A program made the position numbers and the translations under genes. The notes beneath the pieces are model-generated. The model was not told the origin of the DNA. It worked only from the letters and a program-made list of their open reading frames with translations, and ran no database searches. From Lysobacterales bacterium (lineage in GTDB: Bacteria; Pseudomonadota; Gammaproteobacteria; Xanthomonadales; Xanthomonadaceae), in assembly GCA_016718605.1 (NCBI GenBank), contig JADKCY010000003.1, positions 1,178,001-1,242,000 of the forward strand: 64,000 nt of DNA, in the 5' to 3' direction. Position 1 is the stretch's first letter. Every line of letters starts with the position of its first letter. Below, piece by piece: positions 36,879-44,673 of the stretch.

Positions 36879-38171
36879 TCAAGCACCGTCAAATTCCTCC
36901 CCCGGCACATAGCTCTCGCCAGGGCGATTCATGCCCAACTGACTCCTCACCTTGCGGATTTCGGGATCTTTGAGCGGGAATGGATAGCTCGCAATATTGG
37001 AGGGCGGACTGTCGCCGTAAGGGCGGTCGCAGGCCGAAATGTCATCGGCAAACTTGCCCGGACAACCCGAGGTGCGGAACGCCGTCCCGGCATCGATGAT
37101 GGGGGCGAGTTCGTTTTCCGACAGACCAAAATGCACGATCCGACCAGCATCGTCGAACTTCATCTGCTCCACGCGCACGTCGCGATAGTCGACCAGATAG
37201 CGCGCCAGTTGCACACGCCGCCATTGGTCGCGCGGTGTGGCTGGCAGGTGGTCCATCAACGAGCCCTTCTCGGGGAAGAAACAGAACATGTGCGAATGCC
37301 CACCAAGATCCACCAACTGCTGGATCAGTTGCATCACTTCGCGCTCGGTTTCGCCCATCCCCACAATGATGTGCGCGCCAAATTTTTTCGGCCCGAAGAT
37401 GTCGCGGGCGTCCTGCAGTATCTCCCAGTATTTCGCCCAGGTATGCGGCGATTGCATGCCCTTACCGCGCGTGCGATCGAACAGCTCGGGTGTGGCGGCA
37501 TCCAGCGCGACCGTGAAGATGTCGGCACCGTGATCGCGCAGGGTCTGCACATCGTGGCGGGTCATCGTGGTGGGATTGGACAGGATCGAGATCGGTATGG
37601 CGTCCGGATCGATTCGATCGGTCCAGCGCTTGAGCACCGTGACCGTGTCCTGGTCAGAGCTCGGATGGGTGATCATCGAAATACACATCCGATGGAACGG
37701 CGAACCCGCCACATCGCGGGCCACGATATCAATCACCTCATCGGTGGACACCGCCGGCCAATCGACGCGGATGAAATTGCGGTCCGCATAGTCACGCTCG
37801 GCCTCGCGGTGTCGGGCAAGACCGCAGTACGCGCAGTTGGCGCGACACCCTTCAGGATAGGTCAGTAACAGGTTGAGGCAGCGCGTGCAGTCGCAGCCAT
37901 ACATCTTGCCCTGCACCAAGCCCAGCGAGATGGCCGCCGCCGTGGACATTTGCACGTATTCGGGCGAGCGCATGTGCGGCGTCAAGGTGTTGTAGTCGGG
38001 GCGATACACGCCCTCCGGACGACGATTGGCGTCCTTGACTGGACGCCCATTGCGCAGTGCTTCCGGGACCTTGCTGGGGAGGCGGGGCTGCATCTGCGCG
38101 TAGGCGTTGTAGTCCAGCCCATCCTGACCGGCATCCGCCGGCTGCGCGCTTTCGGGTTTCAGGCAAGACAT
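36879..38171 (-). CDS. lipS1: Radical SAM lipoyl synthase component LipS1
   Basis: A 430-residue radical SAM enzyme. The cluster motif is 'CRANCAYCGLARHREAERDY', with the three cysteines in CX3CX2C spacing. A second cysteine group precedes it ('MYGCDCTRCLNLLLTYPEG'), consistent with an auxiliary Fe-S cluster that donates sulfur. The C-terminus has 'FRTSGCPGKFADDISACDRP'. With LipS2 it is known to insert two sulfur atoms into octanoyl-LbpA. The start at 38171 overlaps the lipT-like gene by 13 bases. Confidence 0.86.
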   Translation of the reverse strand: MSCLKPESAQPADAGQDGLDYNAYAQMQPRLPSKVPEALRNGRPVKDANRRPEGVYRPDYNTLTPHMRSPEYVQMSTAAAISLGLVQGKMYGCDCTRCLNLLLTYPEGCRANCAYCGLARHREAERDYADRNFIRVDWPAVSTDEVIDIVARDVAGSPFHRMCISMITHPSSDQDTVTVLKRWTDRIDPDAIPISILSNPTTMTRHDVQTLRDHGADIFTVALDAATPELFDRTRGKGMQSPHTWAKYWEILQDARDIFGPKKFGAHIIVGMGETEREVMQLIQQLVDLGGHSHMFCFFPEKGSLMDHLPATPRDQWRRVQLARYLVDYRDVRVEQMKFDDAGRIVHFGLSENELAPIIDAGTAFRTSGCPGKFADDISACDRPYGDSPPSNIASYPFPLKDPEIRKVRSQLGMNRPGESYVPGEEFDGA

Positions 38172-39313
38172 GGCGTCTCCTTGGCCTTGGTGGCCATCAA
38201 TGGTGTGGCTTGAGACGACACGCCGACTGGCGCATCGTTCCAGTAGTCTGGGTAAGCAATCCAACCGCGGCGCAAAGCGGCCGCGTCGAGCGTCGAACGC
38301 GCAGCACCCTCAAGCAGCGCTGAACGCCGTCGCAGCGCCCTGCCGAGCGAGGGGCCGAACACGCTCTGGAGTTCATCGGCGTAATCGGCGACGGCGGCGC
38401 GATCACCCCAGCAGAAGGTGGTGGCGGCCTGTCCTGCCAGGTGCCCTGAGGTAACCGCAGAACTGATTCCCGCACCGGTGATGGGGTGGGTGAGTCCTGC
38501 CGCGTCACCCGCGAGCAAGACGGCGACCGCATCCAGCCAAGCCGAGGGGCCTTGCATACCCCCAACCGGTATCAGGCCACCGGTGTTGGAATGAACCACC
38601 GAACCTACCCGGCCTTGCCGATGCAACTGTGTGTGCAAGGTCTGCAGCAGCGGTTTCAATTGCGCACGCTGCGCGGGCACGACGCCGAGACCCAGATTGG
38701 CACGCGGGCCTTTGGGAAAGAGCCAAGCATAGCCACCGACATAGTCGGCATGCAGGAAGATGTCCGTCGCGCGATGCGCCTGCAACAGATCAACCTGCAC
38801 CTGACGCGTCAGGACGAATTCGCGATTGCTGCAGCCAATTGCCGCCCCCACCAGCGATCGCGGACCGTCCGCGCCAATGACGACGCGTGCGCGAACGCGG
38901 CTGCCGTCACTCAACTCGGCAAGCCCCTCTGGACTCAAGCGACGCAGACTCAGGCCAAATCGACAGTCCGCACCCGCCTGCACCGCGTGCAAAACCAAGG
39001 CTTGATCGAAGCGCGCGCGGTCGATCATGTAGCCAGGAAAGTCGGGTGTGAGATCTGCAGTCTCGGCCTCGACATAGGTTTCCATGGCGTCGATGTCCTG
39101 CACCCATGCCGCATCAATGGGTGCAGCCTCGGCGCGGATCATGCGTGGCACGAACTCAGCACACTGCACCGGCAAACCGGGCTCGGGACTGCGTTCGATG
39201 CCGATCACGCGCACACCACCCAAGGCCGCCGCGGCGGCAGCCGCAGCGCCGGCGGGACCGAGTCCGCAGACCAGCACATCCGTCTCGATGACAGGCTCCG
39301 TTACGCCGCGCAC
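38159..39313 (-). CDS. lipT: Geranylgeranyl-reductase-type FAD oxidoreductase (LipT-like)
   Basis: A 384-residue flavoprotein with an N-terminal Rossmann motif 'DVLVCGLGPAGAAAAAAAALGG', 'ARVVIGADGPRSLVGAAIG' and the FAD motif 'LLAGDAAGLTHPITGAGIS'. It lies between lipS2 and lipS1, overlapping both by 13 bases. Flavoproteins in this position of lipoate clusters are thought to deliver electrons to the radical SAM pair. I chose GTG 39313 as start; ATG 39364 would extend it by 17 residues deeper into lipS2. The name LipT is by position and family, not proven. Confidence 0.75.
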   Translation of the reverse strand: MRGVTEPVIETDVLVCGLGPAGAAAAAAAALGGVRVIGIERSPEPGLPVQCAEFVPRMIRAEAAPIDAAWVQDIDAMETYVEAETADLTPDFPGYMIDRARFDQALVLHAVQAGADCRFGLSLRRLSPEGLAELSDGSRVRARVVIGADGPRSLVGAAIGCSNREFVLTRQVQVDLLQAHRATDIFLHADYVGGYAWLFPKGPRANLGLGVVPAQRAQLKPLLQTLHTQLHRQGRVGSVVHSNTGGLIPVGGMQGPSAWLDAVAVLLAGDAAGLTHPITGAGISSAVTSGHLAGQAATTFCWGDRAAVADYADELQSVFGPSLGRALRRRSALLEGAARSTLDAAALRRGWIAYPDYWNDAPVGVSSQATPLMATKAKETPCLA

Positions 39314-40341
39314 GAGCGCACCTGGACAACGTCGCGGGTCATGCCCACTTTGATTGAACAGCACGAGTGCTCCTGAATCCAGGGCCGCTGCAGGGCAGCG
39401 GACAGACTCATCGCACCCTCGGCAGGGAAGGCAATGCCGTCGAGCCCTGCCATCACCGCGTAGGCATCCGTCACCCGCTTGTGCATGCCGGCCGGTCGCG
39501 CGCAGCCGAGCAGCACCTGCCGATCCGGCAGTCGCGCACGGGCCTGTAGGAAGATCCTGCCCACATCACCCGTCGCCGGTGTCTTGAAGGTGCCGGGCTT
39601 GGCGTAGAACGGCATGATCACCACCAGCACCAGCGCATGCGTCGGATAGCGCGCCACCATGTCCAGCGCATTGGCCTCACCCAACAACTCGCCGTAGTGC
39701 AAACCGATCACGATGTGCGGCGACACCTCCATGCGCGTGGCAGTCAGCGCAGCAAGGGTCGCCTCGAAGTCGTCGACACTGCGCTCAAGGTGGTACACCT
39801 GCCGAATGGTCTCTTCGGCACCGATCACATCCATCATCGCGGTATCGACGCCTGCGGCTTCCATGCGTTTGGCGCCTGCGCTATCGGTCAGTGCAGTATG
39901 GATGGCGATCTTCAGACCAGGGTGATCGCGCTTGAGGGTTTCCAGCACGGGGTAGAAGCGTTCGTAGTGGATCTCGTTGCGCCGGTTTGAGCCACCCGAC
40001 AGCAGGAATCCCTGCAAACCTTGGGTCGCGATCAATTCGCGCACCTTGCGGTCCAGCACGTCGGGCTGGGTGGCAGAGATCATCGGTTCGAGAATCTTGG
40101 TCTGGCAGTGATCGCAGTTCAAACCACAGGCGCTGCCGGTAATCGAGAACGCCGGGAAGCTGTTCTTGCTGCAGCCTTTCACTTCACCGGTGTCGTATTC
40201 CTTGAACGTCGGTGTCGAAAAGCGGATGGCGGGCAACGGCATCCGTTGCGCCTGCGCCGCCATGTCGCTTACCAACTGCCGGTCGAACTCGGCATCTTCG
40301 AGCGCTTCGATCGCGTGAATCCTTTCGATCCAGTCAGACAT
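39301..40341 (-). CDS. lipS2: Radical SAM lipoyl synthase component LipS2
   Basis: A 346-residue radical SAM protein. The cluster motif is 'GSACGLNCDHCQTKILEPM' (CX3CX2C). Other conserved parts are 'FLLSGGSNRRNEIHYERF', 'DVIGAEETIRQVYHLERSVD' and, near the end, 'LLGCARPAGMHKRVTDAYAV'. It has a C-terminal 'EHSCCSIK' that may bind a further cluster. Its start overlaps the deacylase gene by 8 bases. LipS2 acts with LipS1 in a pathway distinct from LipA. Confidence 0.85.
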   Translation of the reverse strand: MSDWIERIHAIEALEDAEFDRQLVSDMAAQAQRMPLPAIRFSTPTFKEYDTGEVKGCSKNSFPAFSITGSACGLNCDHCQTKILEPMISATQPDVLDRKVRELIATQGLQGFLLSGGSNRRNEIHYERFYPVLETLKRDHPGLKIAIHTALTDSAGAKRMEAAGVDTAMMDVIGAEETIRQVYHLERSVDDFEATLAALTATRMEVSPHIVIGLHYGELLGEANALDMVARYPTHALVLVVIMPFYAKPGTFKTPATGDVGRIFLQARARLPDRQVLLGCARPAGMHKRVTDAYAVMAGLDGIAFPAEGAMSLSAALQRPWIQEHSCCSIKVGMTRDVVQVRSCAA

Positions 40342-41560
40342 ACAGCGCATTCCTCGACAATGAATCGGTGGTTTGGATCGCGGCACGCAAAGGCCATGCC
40401 ATATCCGTTGATGCCATCAGTGTTGCCACGCCCTCTGGCACGCAGTCGCGGATCGACCCCTCGCGTCGCGCATCGAGCAGCGTGTGCAGCCAGTCGGGGC
40501 GGACCTCGTCGGCATCGATGAGATCGCAACTGAGTTCGGTCAGGGTGTCGACACAATCCGCTGGCAGGTCGGTGGGAATCGCGTGTCCGGCGATTCGGCC
40601 CCACAGGGCGGTCCAGTAGCGCGCCAAGGTCCACGGGTTATAGCCGCCCCCGCCCAACACGACGGCCGACGGCACCGCCTTGATCAAGGCCATGACCGCA
40701 TCAATCAGGCAACGATTGCTGAGCGCCATTGAGGACAGCGGGTCCCCTGCCAACGCATCGGCGCCGCAGGTCACGACCACGGCATCGGGCGCAAACGCCC
40801 GAGTGACAGGCAGCAGCGCATGCTGCAAGAGAACGTCGAATTCGCTGTCGTTCAAGCGCGGTGGCACGGGCAAATTGAACGTGTTGCCGCGCCCGCGATC
40901 CTGCAGGCGGCCTGTCCCCGGCCAGCGATCCTGCTCGTGTACCGAGAACGTCAGGACGCGCGGGTCGTCTACGAAGGCGGCTTCTACGCCGTCGCCATGG
41001 TGTGCATCGAGATCGATATAGGCAACGCGGGATACGCCTTGCTGCAGCAGACTCAAAATCGCGAAGACCGGATCGTTGAAGTAACAGAACCCACTGGCAT
41101 GGTCGGGCATGGCGTGATGCGTCCCTCCCGAGGGGTGATAGGCCACACCACCGCGCGCCGCCAGTTGCCCCGCGAGAATCGATCCACCGACAGCCGTGCT
41201 GGCGCGCTGATACATCCCTTCAAACAGCGGATTCTCCATACCGCCCAAACCAAATTGGGCGCGCCACGCCGGCGTCGCCGCGAGGCCCGCATCGGCCTGC
41301 ATCACGGCATGAATATAGGCCTCATCGTGGAACTGACGCAGTTGCGCCTCAGTCGCTTGCGGACTGGCGATATAGGCGCGCGGCCCCTGAGGCGCGAGCC
41401 AACCCAGTTGCTCGCACAGGGTCAGCACGGTGCCGATGCGTGGAATCGCGAGTGGATGATTGCCGCGATAGCCCGTCTGCCGATAGATCTCGGCGCTGAC
41501 GAACCAGACCTTGTCCGTTCGCTCTGTTACATCACATTCGTGAAGTTGCGAGTGCGCCAT
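40334..41560 (-). CDS. Histone-deacetylase-like (AcuC/APAH) deacylase
   Basis: A 408-residue member of the class I/II HDAC fold. The catalytic residues are all visible: the His-His pair in 'SGGTHHAMPDHASGFCYFND', the zinc ligands in 'AYIDLDAHHGDGVEAAF' and 'CGADALAGDPLSSMALS', and the transition-state Tyr in 'LGGGGYNPWTLARY'. Bacterial members remove acyl groups from lysines or polyamines. It is embedded between hypC and lipS2 with overlaps of 8 bases downstream, so it belongs to the lipoate operon. That location suggests, but does not prove, an acyl-lysine or lipoyl-lysine substrate. Confidence 0.85.
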   Translation of the reverse strand: MAHSQLHECDVTERTDKVWFVSAEIYRQTGYRGNHPLAIPRIGTVLTLCEQLGWLAPQGPRAYIASPQATEAQLRQFHDEAYIHAVMQADAGLAATPAWRAQFGLGGMENPLFEGMYQRASTAVGGSILAGQLAARGGVAYHPSGGTHHAMPDHASGFCYFNDPVFAILSLLQQGVSRVAYIDLDAHHGDGVEAAFVDDPRVLTFSVHEQDRWPGTGRLQDRGRGNTFNLPVPPRLNDSEFDVLLQHALLPVTRAFAPDAVVVTCGADALAGDPLSSMALSNRCLIDAVMALIKAVPSAVVLGGGGYNPWTLARYWTALWGRIAGHAIPTDLPADCVDTLTELSCDLIDADEVRPDWLHTLLDARREGSIRDCVPEGVATLMASTDMAWPLRAAIQTTDSLSRNALYV

Positions 41561-41607
41561 TTTTCCGTCGCTTGGGGATTCAGTCTGGACTCCCCGTTCG
41601 CTCACGA

Positions 41608-41868
41608 TCAGGCACTCGCTCGCGGCGGTTGTGCGCGTTGTCTGGCCTCCGCGGCAAAGATCTCGTCGTAGGCCGCCCATGAAGCCGCGGCTTCGCTTTC
41701 CGAGATCTTCTCAATCACCTGACCCATATGAATCAGCACGTGATCACCCACCTCGACCGATTCGTGCTGAAACAAGAACAGGCTAGCTTCACGCTCAATC
41801 CCACGCGCAATGCAACGCACCGAATAGGTGTCCACTTCAATGACCTGCATGGGTACGGCGAGGCACAT
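41608..41868 (-). CDS. hypC: HypC-family chaperone heading the lipoate operon
   Basis: An 86-residue HypC/HupF-type protein starting 'MCLAVPMQVIEVD', with Cys2 as the presumed Fe(CN)2CO carrier. A strong ribosome site GGAAGGAGC precedes the ATG at 41868. It lies divergent from the hyn operon and is the first gene of the long minus-strand operon of deacylase, lipS2, lipT, lipS1, ligase, lbpA, dsrE2 and tusA. It probably serves HynL, as hoxL serves HoxG. This is the physical link between hydrogenase maturation and lipoate genes. Confidence 0.88.
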   Translation of the reverse strand: MCLAVPMQVIEVDTYSVRCIARGIEREASLFLFQHESVEVGDHVLIHMGQVIEKISESEAAASWAAYDEIFAAEARQRAQPPRASA

Positions 41869-41920
41869 CTCTTGCTCCTTCCAACAGACGCAAATAACAC
41901 CACAAAAAAGTGCTCGCAAA

Positions 41921-41934
41921 TTGCGTGAGATCAA
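41921..41934. promoter_or_regulatory. Weak FNR/CRP-like half-site in the hypC/hyn divergent spacer
   Basis: TTGCG-TGAG-ATCAA matches 8 of 10 positions of the FNR consensus TTGAT-N4-ATCAA. It lies 53 bases from the hypC start and 61 bases from the protease start. Anaerobic control would suit an O2-sensitive hydrogenase, but a chance match is quite possible. Confidence 0.25.
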
Positions 41935-41994
41935 AGCAGATGATGATTGGCGAGGCGCAGTCTACCGGCACCAAGGCATACCCCAGGCAGTATC

Positions 41995-42498
41995 ATGAAT
42001 GTGAAGACGACGACGCCCGAAAAGGTACTGGTGATGGGGATCGGAAACTCCCTGCTCACCGATGATGGCGTCGGTGTCCACGTCAGCAATGCACTGGCTG
42101 CACTGGCACAGCAAGGTGCGATTGATCAGCCCGTCCACATCATCGATGGCGGCACCATCGGGCTCTCACTGCTCTCCGAAATCAACCCGCAATCGCCGCT
42201 GATTGCGATCGATGCCATGCAACTGCATGCGGCACCCGGCACGGTGCGCGTATTTGTCGGCGAAGACATGGACAGCCAGCTTCGTGGCACCAAACGCACG
42301 GCGCACGAGGTGGCGCTCGCTGATCTGATGCAAGCCGCGCAACTGTCGGGCTTTGGACCCGAGCGCCGCGCGCTGGTCGCCATTCAACCGGACAACACCA
42401 CTTGGGGCCTGAGCCCCACACCTGCCGTGCAGGCCGCCATTCCAATCGCGGTCCAATCGGTGCTTACGCTGATGGAGGGCTGGCGCGATGCACGTTGA
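41995..42498 (+). CDS. Hydrogenase maturation endopeptidase for HynL
   Basis: A 167-residue HupD/HybD-family protease. 'VMGIGNSLLTDDGVGVHV' carries the first acidic metal-sensing residue, 'PLIAIDAMQLHAAPG' carries the Asp, and 'TAHEVALADLMQAAQLSG' carries the His. It is the first gene of the plus-strand hyn operon and overlaps the next gene by 11 bases. Its substrate is most likely the large subunit at 44674, whose C-terminal extension differs from that of HoxG. The start at 41995 is favoured because the upstream frame has no family homology. Confidence 0.9.
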   Translation: MNVKTTTPEKVLVMGIGNSLLTDDGVGVHVSNALAALAQQGAIDQPVHIIDGGTIGLSLLSEINPQSPLIAIDAMQLHAAPGTVRVFVGEDMDSQLRGTKRTAHEVALADLMQAAQLSGFGPERRALVAIQPDNTTWGLSPTPAVQAAIPIAVQSVLTLMEGWRDAR

Positions 42499-42889
42499 AT
42501 CGCATGCACAACAACGGACGGGCATGGCGCAAAGCGTCCTGCATGAAATCGTTCGCGGACTGACGGATCTTGCCGATAACGGTACGCCCAGCGCCATTGA
42601 TCTGCGCAGCTTGCCGATGACGGAAGGGGACCGACACGAGTTGCAAGAGGCGCTGGGTCGCGGCGAGGTCAGCGCCACGCTCGACATGGCGGGCAAGAGT
42701 GACATCTGGGAGACCCGACACGCTGGCGTGTGGTGGGTTCGCCACATGGGAAGCGGCGACCGGATTGCGTCCGAAACGATCGAGATCACCGCCATACCCG
42801 ACATCCTGATGGCCCATCGGGACGATATCCGCGCCGCCTCCGCGCGCCTTTCGGCAGATCTTGCCGCTGCACCATCCGAGCCAGTTTGA
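42488..42889 (+). CDS. Short HupH/HoxQ C-terminal-domain protein
   Basis: A 133-residue protein that matches only one of the repeat-like units of HoxQ: 'LQEALGRGEVSATLDMAGKS...HAGVWWVRHM'. It corresponds to about half of the 284-residue HoxQ in the first operon. Such short HupH-like proteins occur beside group 1 hydrogenases and probably assist small-subunit maturation. It is sandwiched between the protease and hynS, overlapping the former. Confidence 0.7.
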   Translation: MHVESHAQQRTGMAQSVLHEIVRGLTDLADNGTPSAIDLRSLPMTEGDRHELQEALGRGEVSATLDMAGKSDIWETRHAGVWWVRHMGSGDRIASETIEITAIPDILMAHRDDIRAASARLSADLAAAPSEPV

Positions 42890-42899
42890 GGAGAATGGC

Positions 42900-43982
42900 A
42901 TGACCGAACAAATCACCATCGGCGAGTTGCTCACCGCGCGCGGTATTTCGCGCCGGTCACTGCTCAAGTACACCGCGTATCTGGCCAGCACGCTCGCCTT
43001 GCCACCGCTGGCATCGCGCGCCATGGCGGATGCACTGGCATCAACGAAACGGCAGTCGGTGATCTGGCTGTCATTTCAGGAATGCACCGGCTGCATCGAA
43101 TCGCTGACACGCTCCTTCAGTCCGACGCTGGAGGACCTGATCTTCGACATGATTTCACTCGACTACCAGGAAGCGCTGCAAGCCGCGTCCGGTGAGGCTG
43201 CCGAGGAAGCCATGGCGAAGGCCATCGAAGACAACAAGGGCAAGTTCGTGTTGGTCGTCGATGGTTCGGTGTCCACCCGCGACGGCGGGGTCTATTCCAC
43301 CGCCTCAGGAAAAACCAATCTGGAGGTACTCAAAGAAGTGTCAGCGCATGCTGCCGCGGTCCTCTCGGTTGGAACCTGCGCCGCCTTCGGTGGCATCCCG
43401 ATGGCCAAGCCCAATCCGACGGGCGCGGTTCCGGTGTCCGACATCGTTACCCATATCCCGGTCGTCAACATCCCGGGCTGCCCACCGATTCCGGAAGTCA
43501 TGGCAGGAACGGTTGCGTACTTTGTGACCTTCGGCAAGCTGCCCGAACTCGATCATCTCAACCGGCCAAAGATGTTCTTCGGCGATACCATCCATGATCG
43601 CTGCTACCGTCGGCCGTTCTACGACAAGGGCCTGTTCGCCAAGAGCTTCGATGACGAAGGCGCACGCAATGGCTGGTGTCTGTACGAAGTTGGCTGCAAA
43701 GGTCCCGTGGCCTACAACGCCTGCGCGACCATGAAGTGGAACAACGGCGTGTCTTTCCCGATCCAGTCCGGCCACGGTTGCCTCGGCTGCTCGGAGCCCA
43801 ATTTCTGGGATCAAGGTGGGTTCTACAAGCCCTTGTCGTCCTGGGCCATGGGTAACCGTGCACTGATCGGCGGTGCCGCTGCCGTCGGCGTGGCGGTCGG
43901 TGCATTGAGTGCCGCGATGGCTCGCCAACAACGCAATGCCGCCGTGACTGCTGCAACCCCGGCGAAGGAGAAACAGCCATGA
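42900..43982 (+). CDS. hynS: [NiFe] hydrogenase small subunit, Isp-type (standard cluster)
   Basis: A 360-residue Tat-exported small subunit (R18-R19-S-L-L-K). The proximal cluster motif is 'SFQECTGCIESLTRSF' (C62-T-G64-C65), followed by 'GTCAAFGGIPMAKPNPT'. Gly occupies both places where HoxK has the extra cysteines, so this enzyme has the standard four-cysteine cluster and is expected to be O2-sensitive. The distal and medial motifs 'CYRRPFYDKGLF' and 'GHGCLGCSEPNFW' are present, and a C-terminal hydrophobic helix follows. It is coupled to isp1 by a 4-base overlap. Confidence 0.92.
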   Translation: MTEQITIGELLTARGISRRSLLKYTAYLASTLALPPLASRAMADALASTKRQSVIWLSFQECTGCIESLTRSFSPTLEDLIFDMISLDYQEALQAASGEAAEEAMAKAIEDNKGKFVLVVDGSVSTRDGGVYSTASGKTNLEVLKEVSAHAAAVLSVGTCAAFGGIPMAKPNPTGAVPVSDIVTHIPVVNIPGCPPIPEVMAGTVAYFVTFGKLPELDHLNRPKMFFGDTIHDRCYRRPFYDKGLFAKSFDDEGARNGWCLYEVGCKGPVAYNACATMKWNNGVSFPIQSGHGCLGCSEPNFWDQGGFYKPLSSWAMGNRALIGGAAAVGVAVGALSAAMARQQRNAAVTAATPAKEKQP

Positions 43983-44638
43983 ACCTGCTTGATTTCGCGC
44001 GTGGTCCTGCCCTAGATGTGGCGATCGCGATTTTCCTGTTCGGCGTCGCGTGGCGACTGCTCTCGTTGTGGCTGCTGCCACATGCCGTGGATCGCTCAGT
44101 GGCGCGTGCCGATGCACCTTCCGGGTTCTCGGCCCGCGTGTCTGGTTTCATGCGTCACATGACCGTGCCGAAGGATTTCAAGCTCAGCACCCGTTTTGCC
44201 GTGGTCAACGGCTATGTGTTCCACATCGGACTTGCCATCGTGGTGTTTGGCTATGCGCAACACATCCTGTTCATCAAAGGCATCACCGGGTTGTCTTGGC
44301 CGGGTTTGCCCACCGGTTTGATCAATCTGATTGGCGTGATCACCTTGGCGTCGTTGATTGCCGCCCTCGTGCGTCGCATCAACAGTCCGGTCTTGCGCCT
44401 GCTCTCGGGCTTCAATGACTACTTCACCTGGTTCATCACCATGCTGCCGGTGCTGAGCGGACTGCTTGCTGTCAGCCACCTGGGCGCGCGCTACGAAATC
44501 CTGTTGTCGATCCACCTGCTCAGCGTGGCCGCCATGCTGATCTGGTTCCCGTTCGGCAAGTTGATGCACGCCTTCCTCGTGTTCATGACACGCGGTCAAA
44601 CCGGCGCTTTCTATAGTCGTCGCGGCGTCAAGCTCTAA
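43979..44638 (+). CDS. isp1: NarI-like membrane cytochrome b, Isp1
   Basis: A 219-residue membrane protein with about five helices, e.g. 'VVNGYVFHIGLAIVVFGYAQ' and 'EILLSIHLLSVAAMLIWFPF'. It resembles the gamma subunit of nitrate reductase (NarI) and Isp1 of the Thiocapsa/Allochromatium Hyn hydrogenase. His residues in helices ('YVFHIG', 'YAQHIL', 'LSIHLL', 'LMHAF') could ligate two b haems. It would link the periplasmic hydrogenase to the quinone pool and/or to cytoplasmic Isp2. It lies directly after hynS and before hynL. Confidence 0.88.
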   Translation: MNLLDFARGPALDVAIAIFLFGVAWRLLSLWLLPHAVDRSVARADAPSGFSARVSGFMRHMTVPKDFKLSTRFAVVNGYVFHIGLAIVVFGYAQHILFIKGITGLSWPGLPTGLINLIGVITLASLIAALVRRINSPVLRLLSGFNDYFTWFITMLPVLSGLLAVSHLGARYEILLSIHLLSVAAMLIWFPFGKLMHAFLVFMTRGQTGAFYSRRGVKL

Positions 44639-44673
44639 GCCTCCGCGCTACGCCAACCCCATAGGTAACTACC

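Noticed and set aside
41970..41994. Possible sigma-54 site before the hyn protease gene
   Set aside because: GG-N10-GC spacing exists (AAGGCATACCCCAGGC) but the -12 element would lie about 10 bases from the ATG, and both elements deviate strongly.
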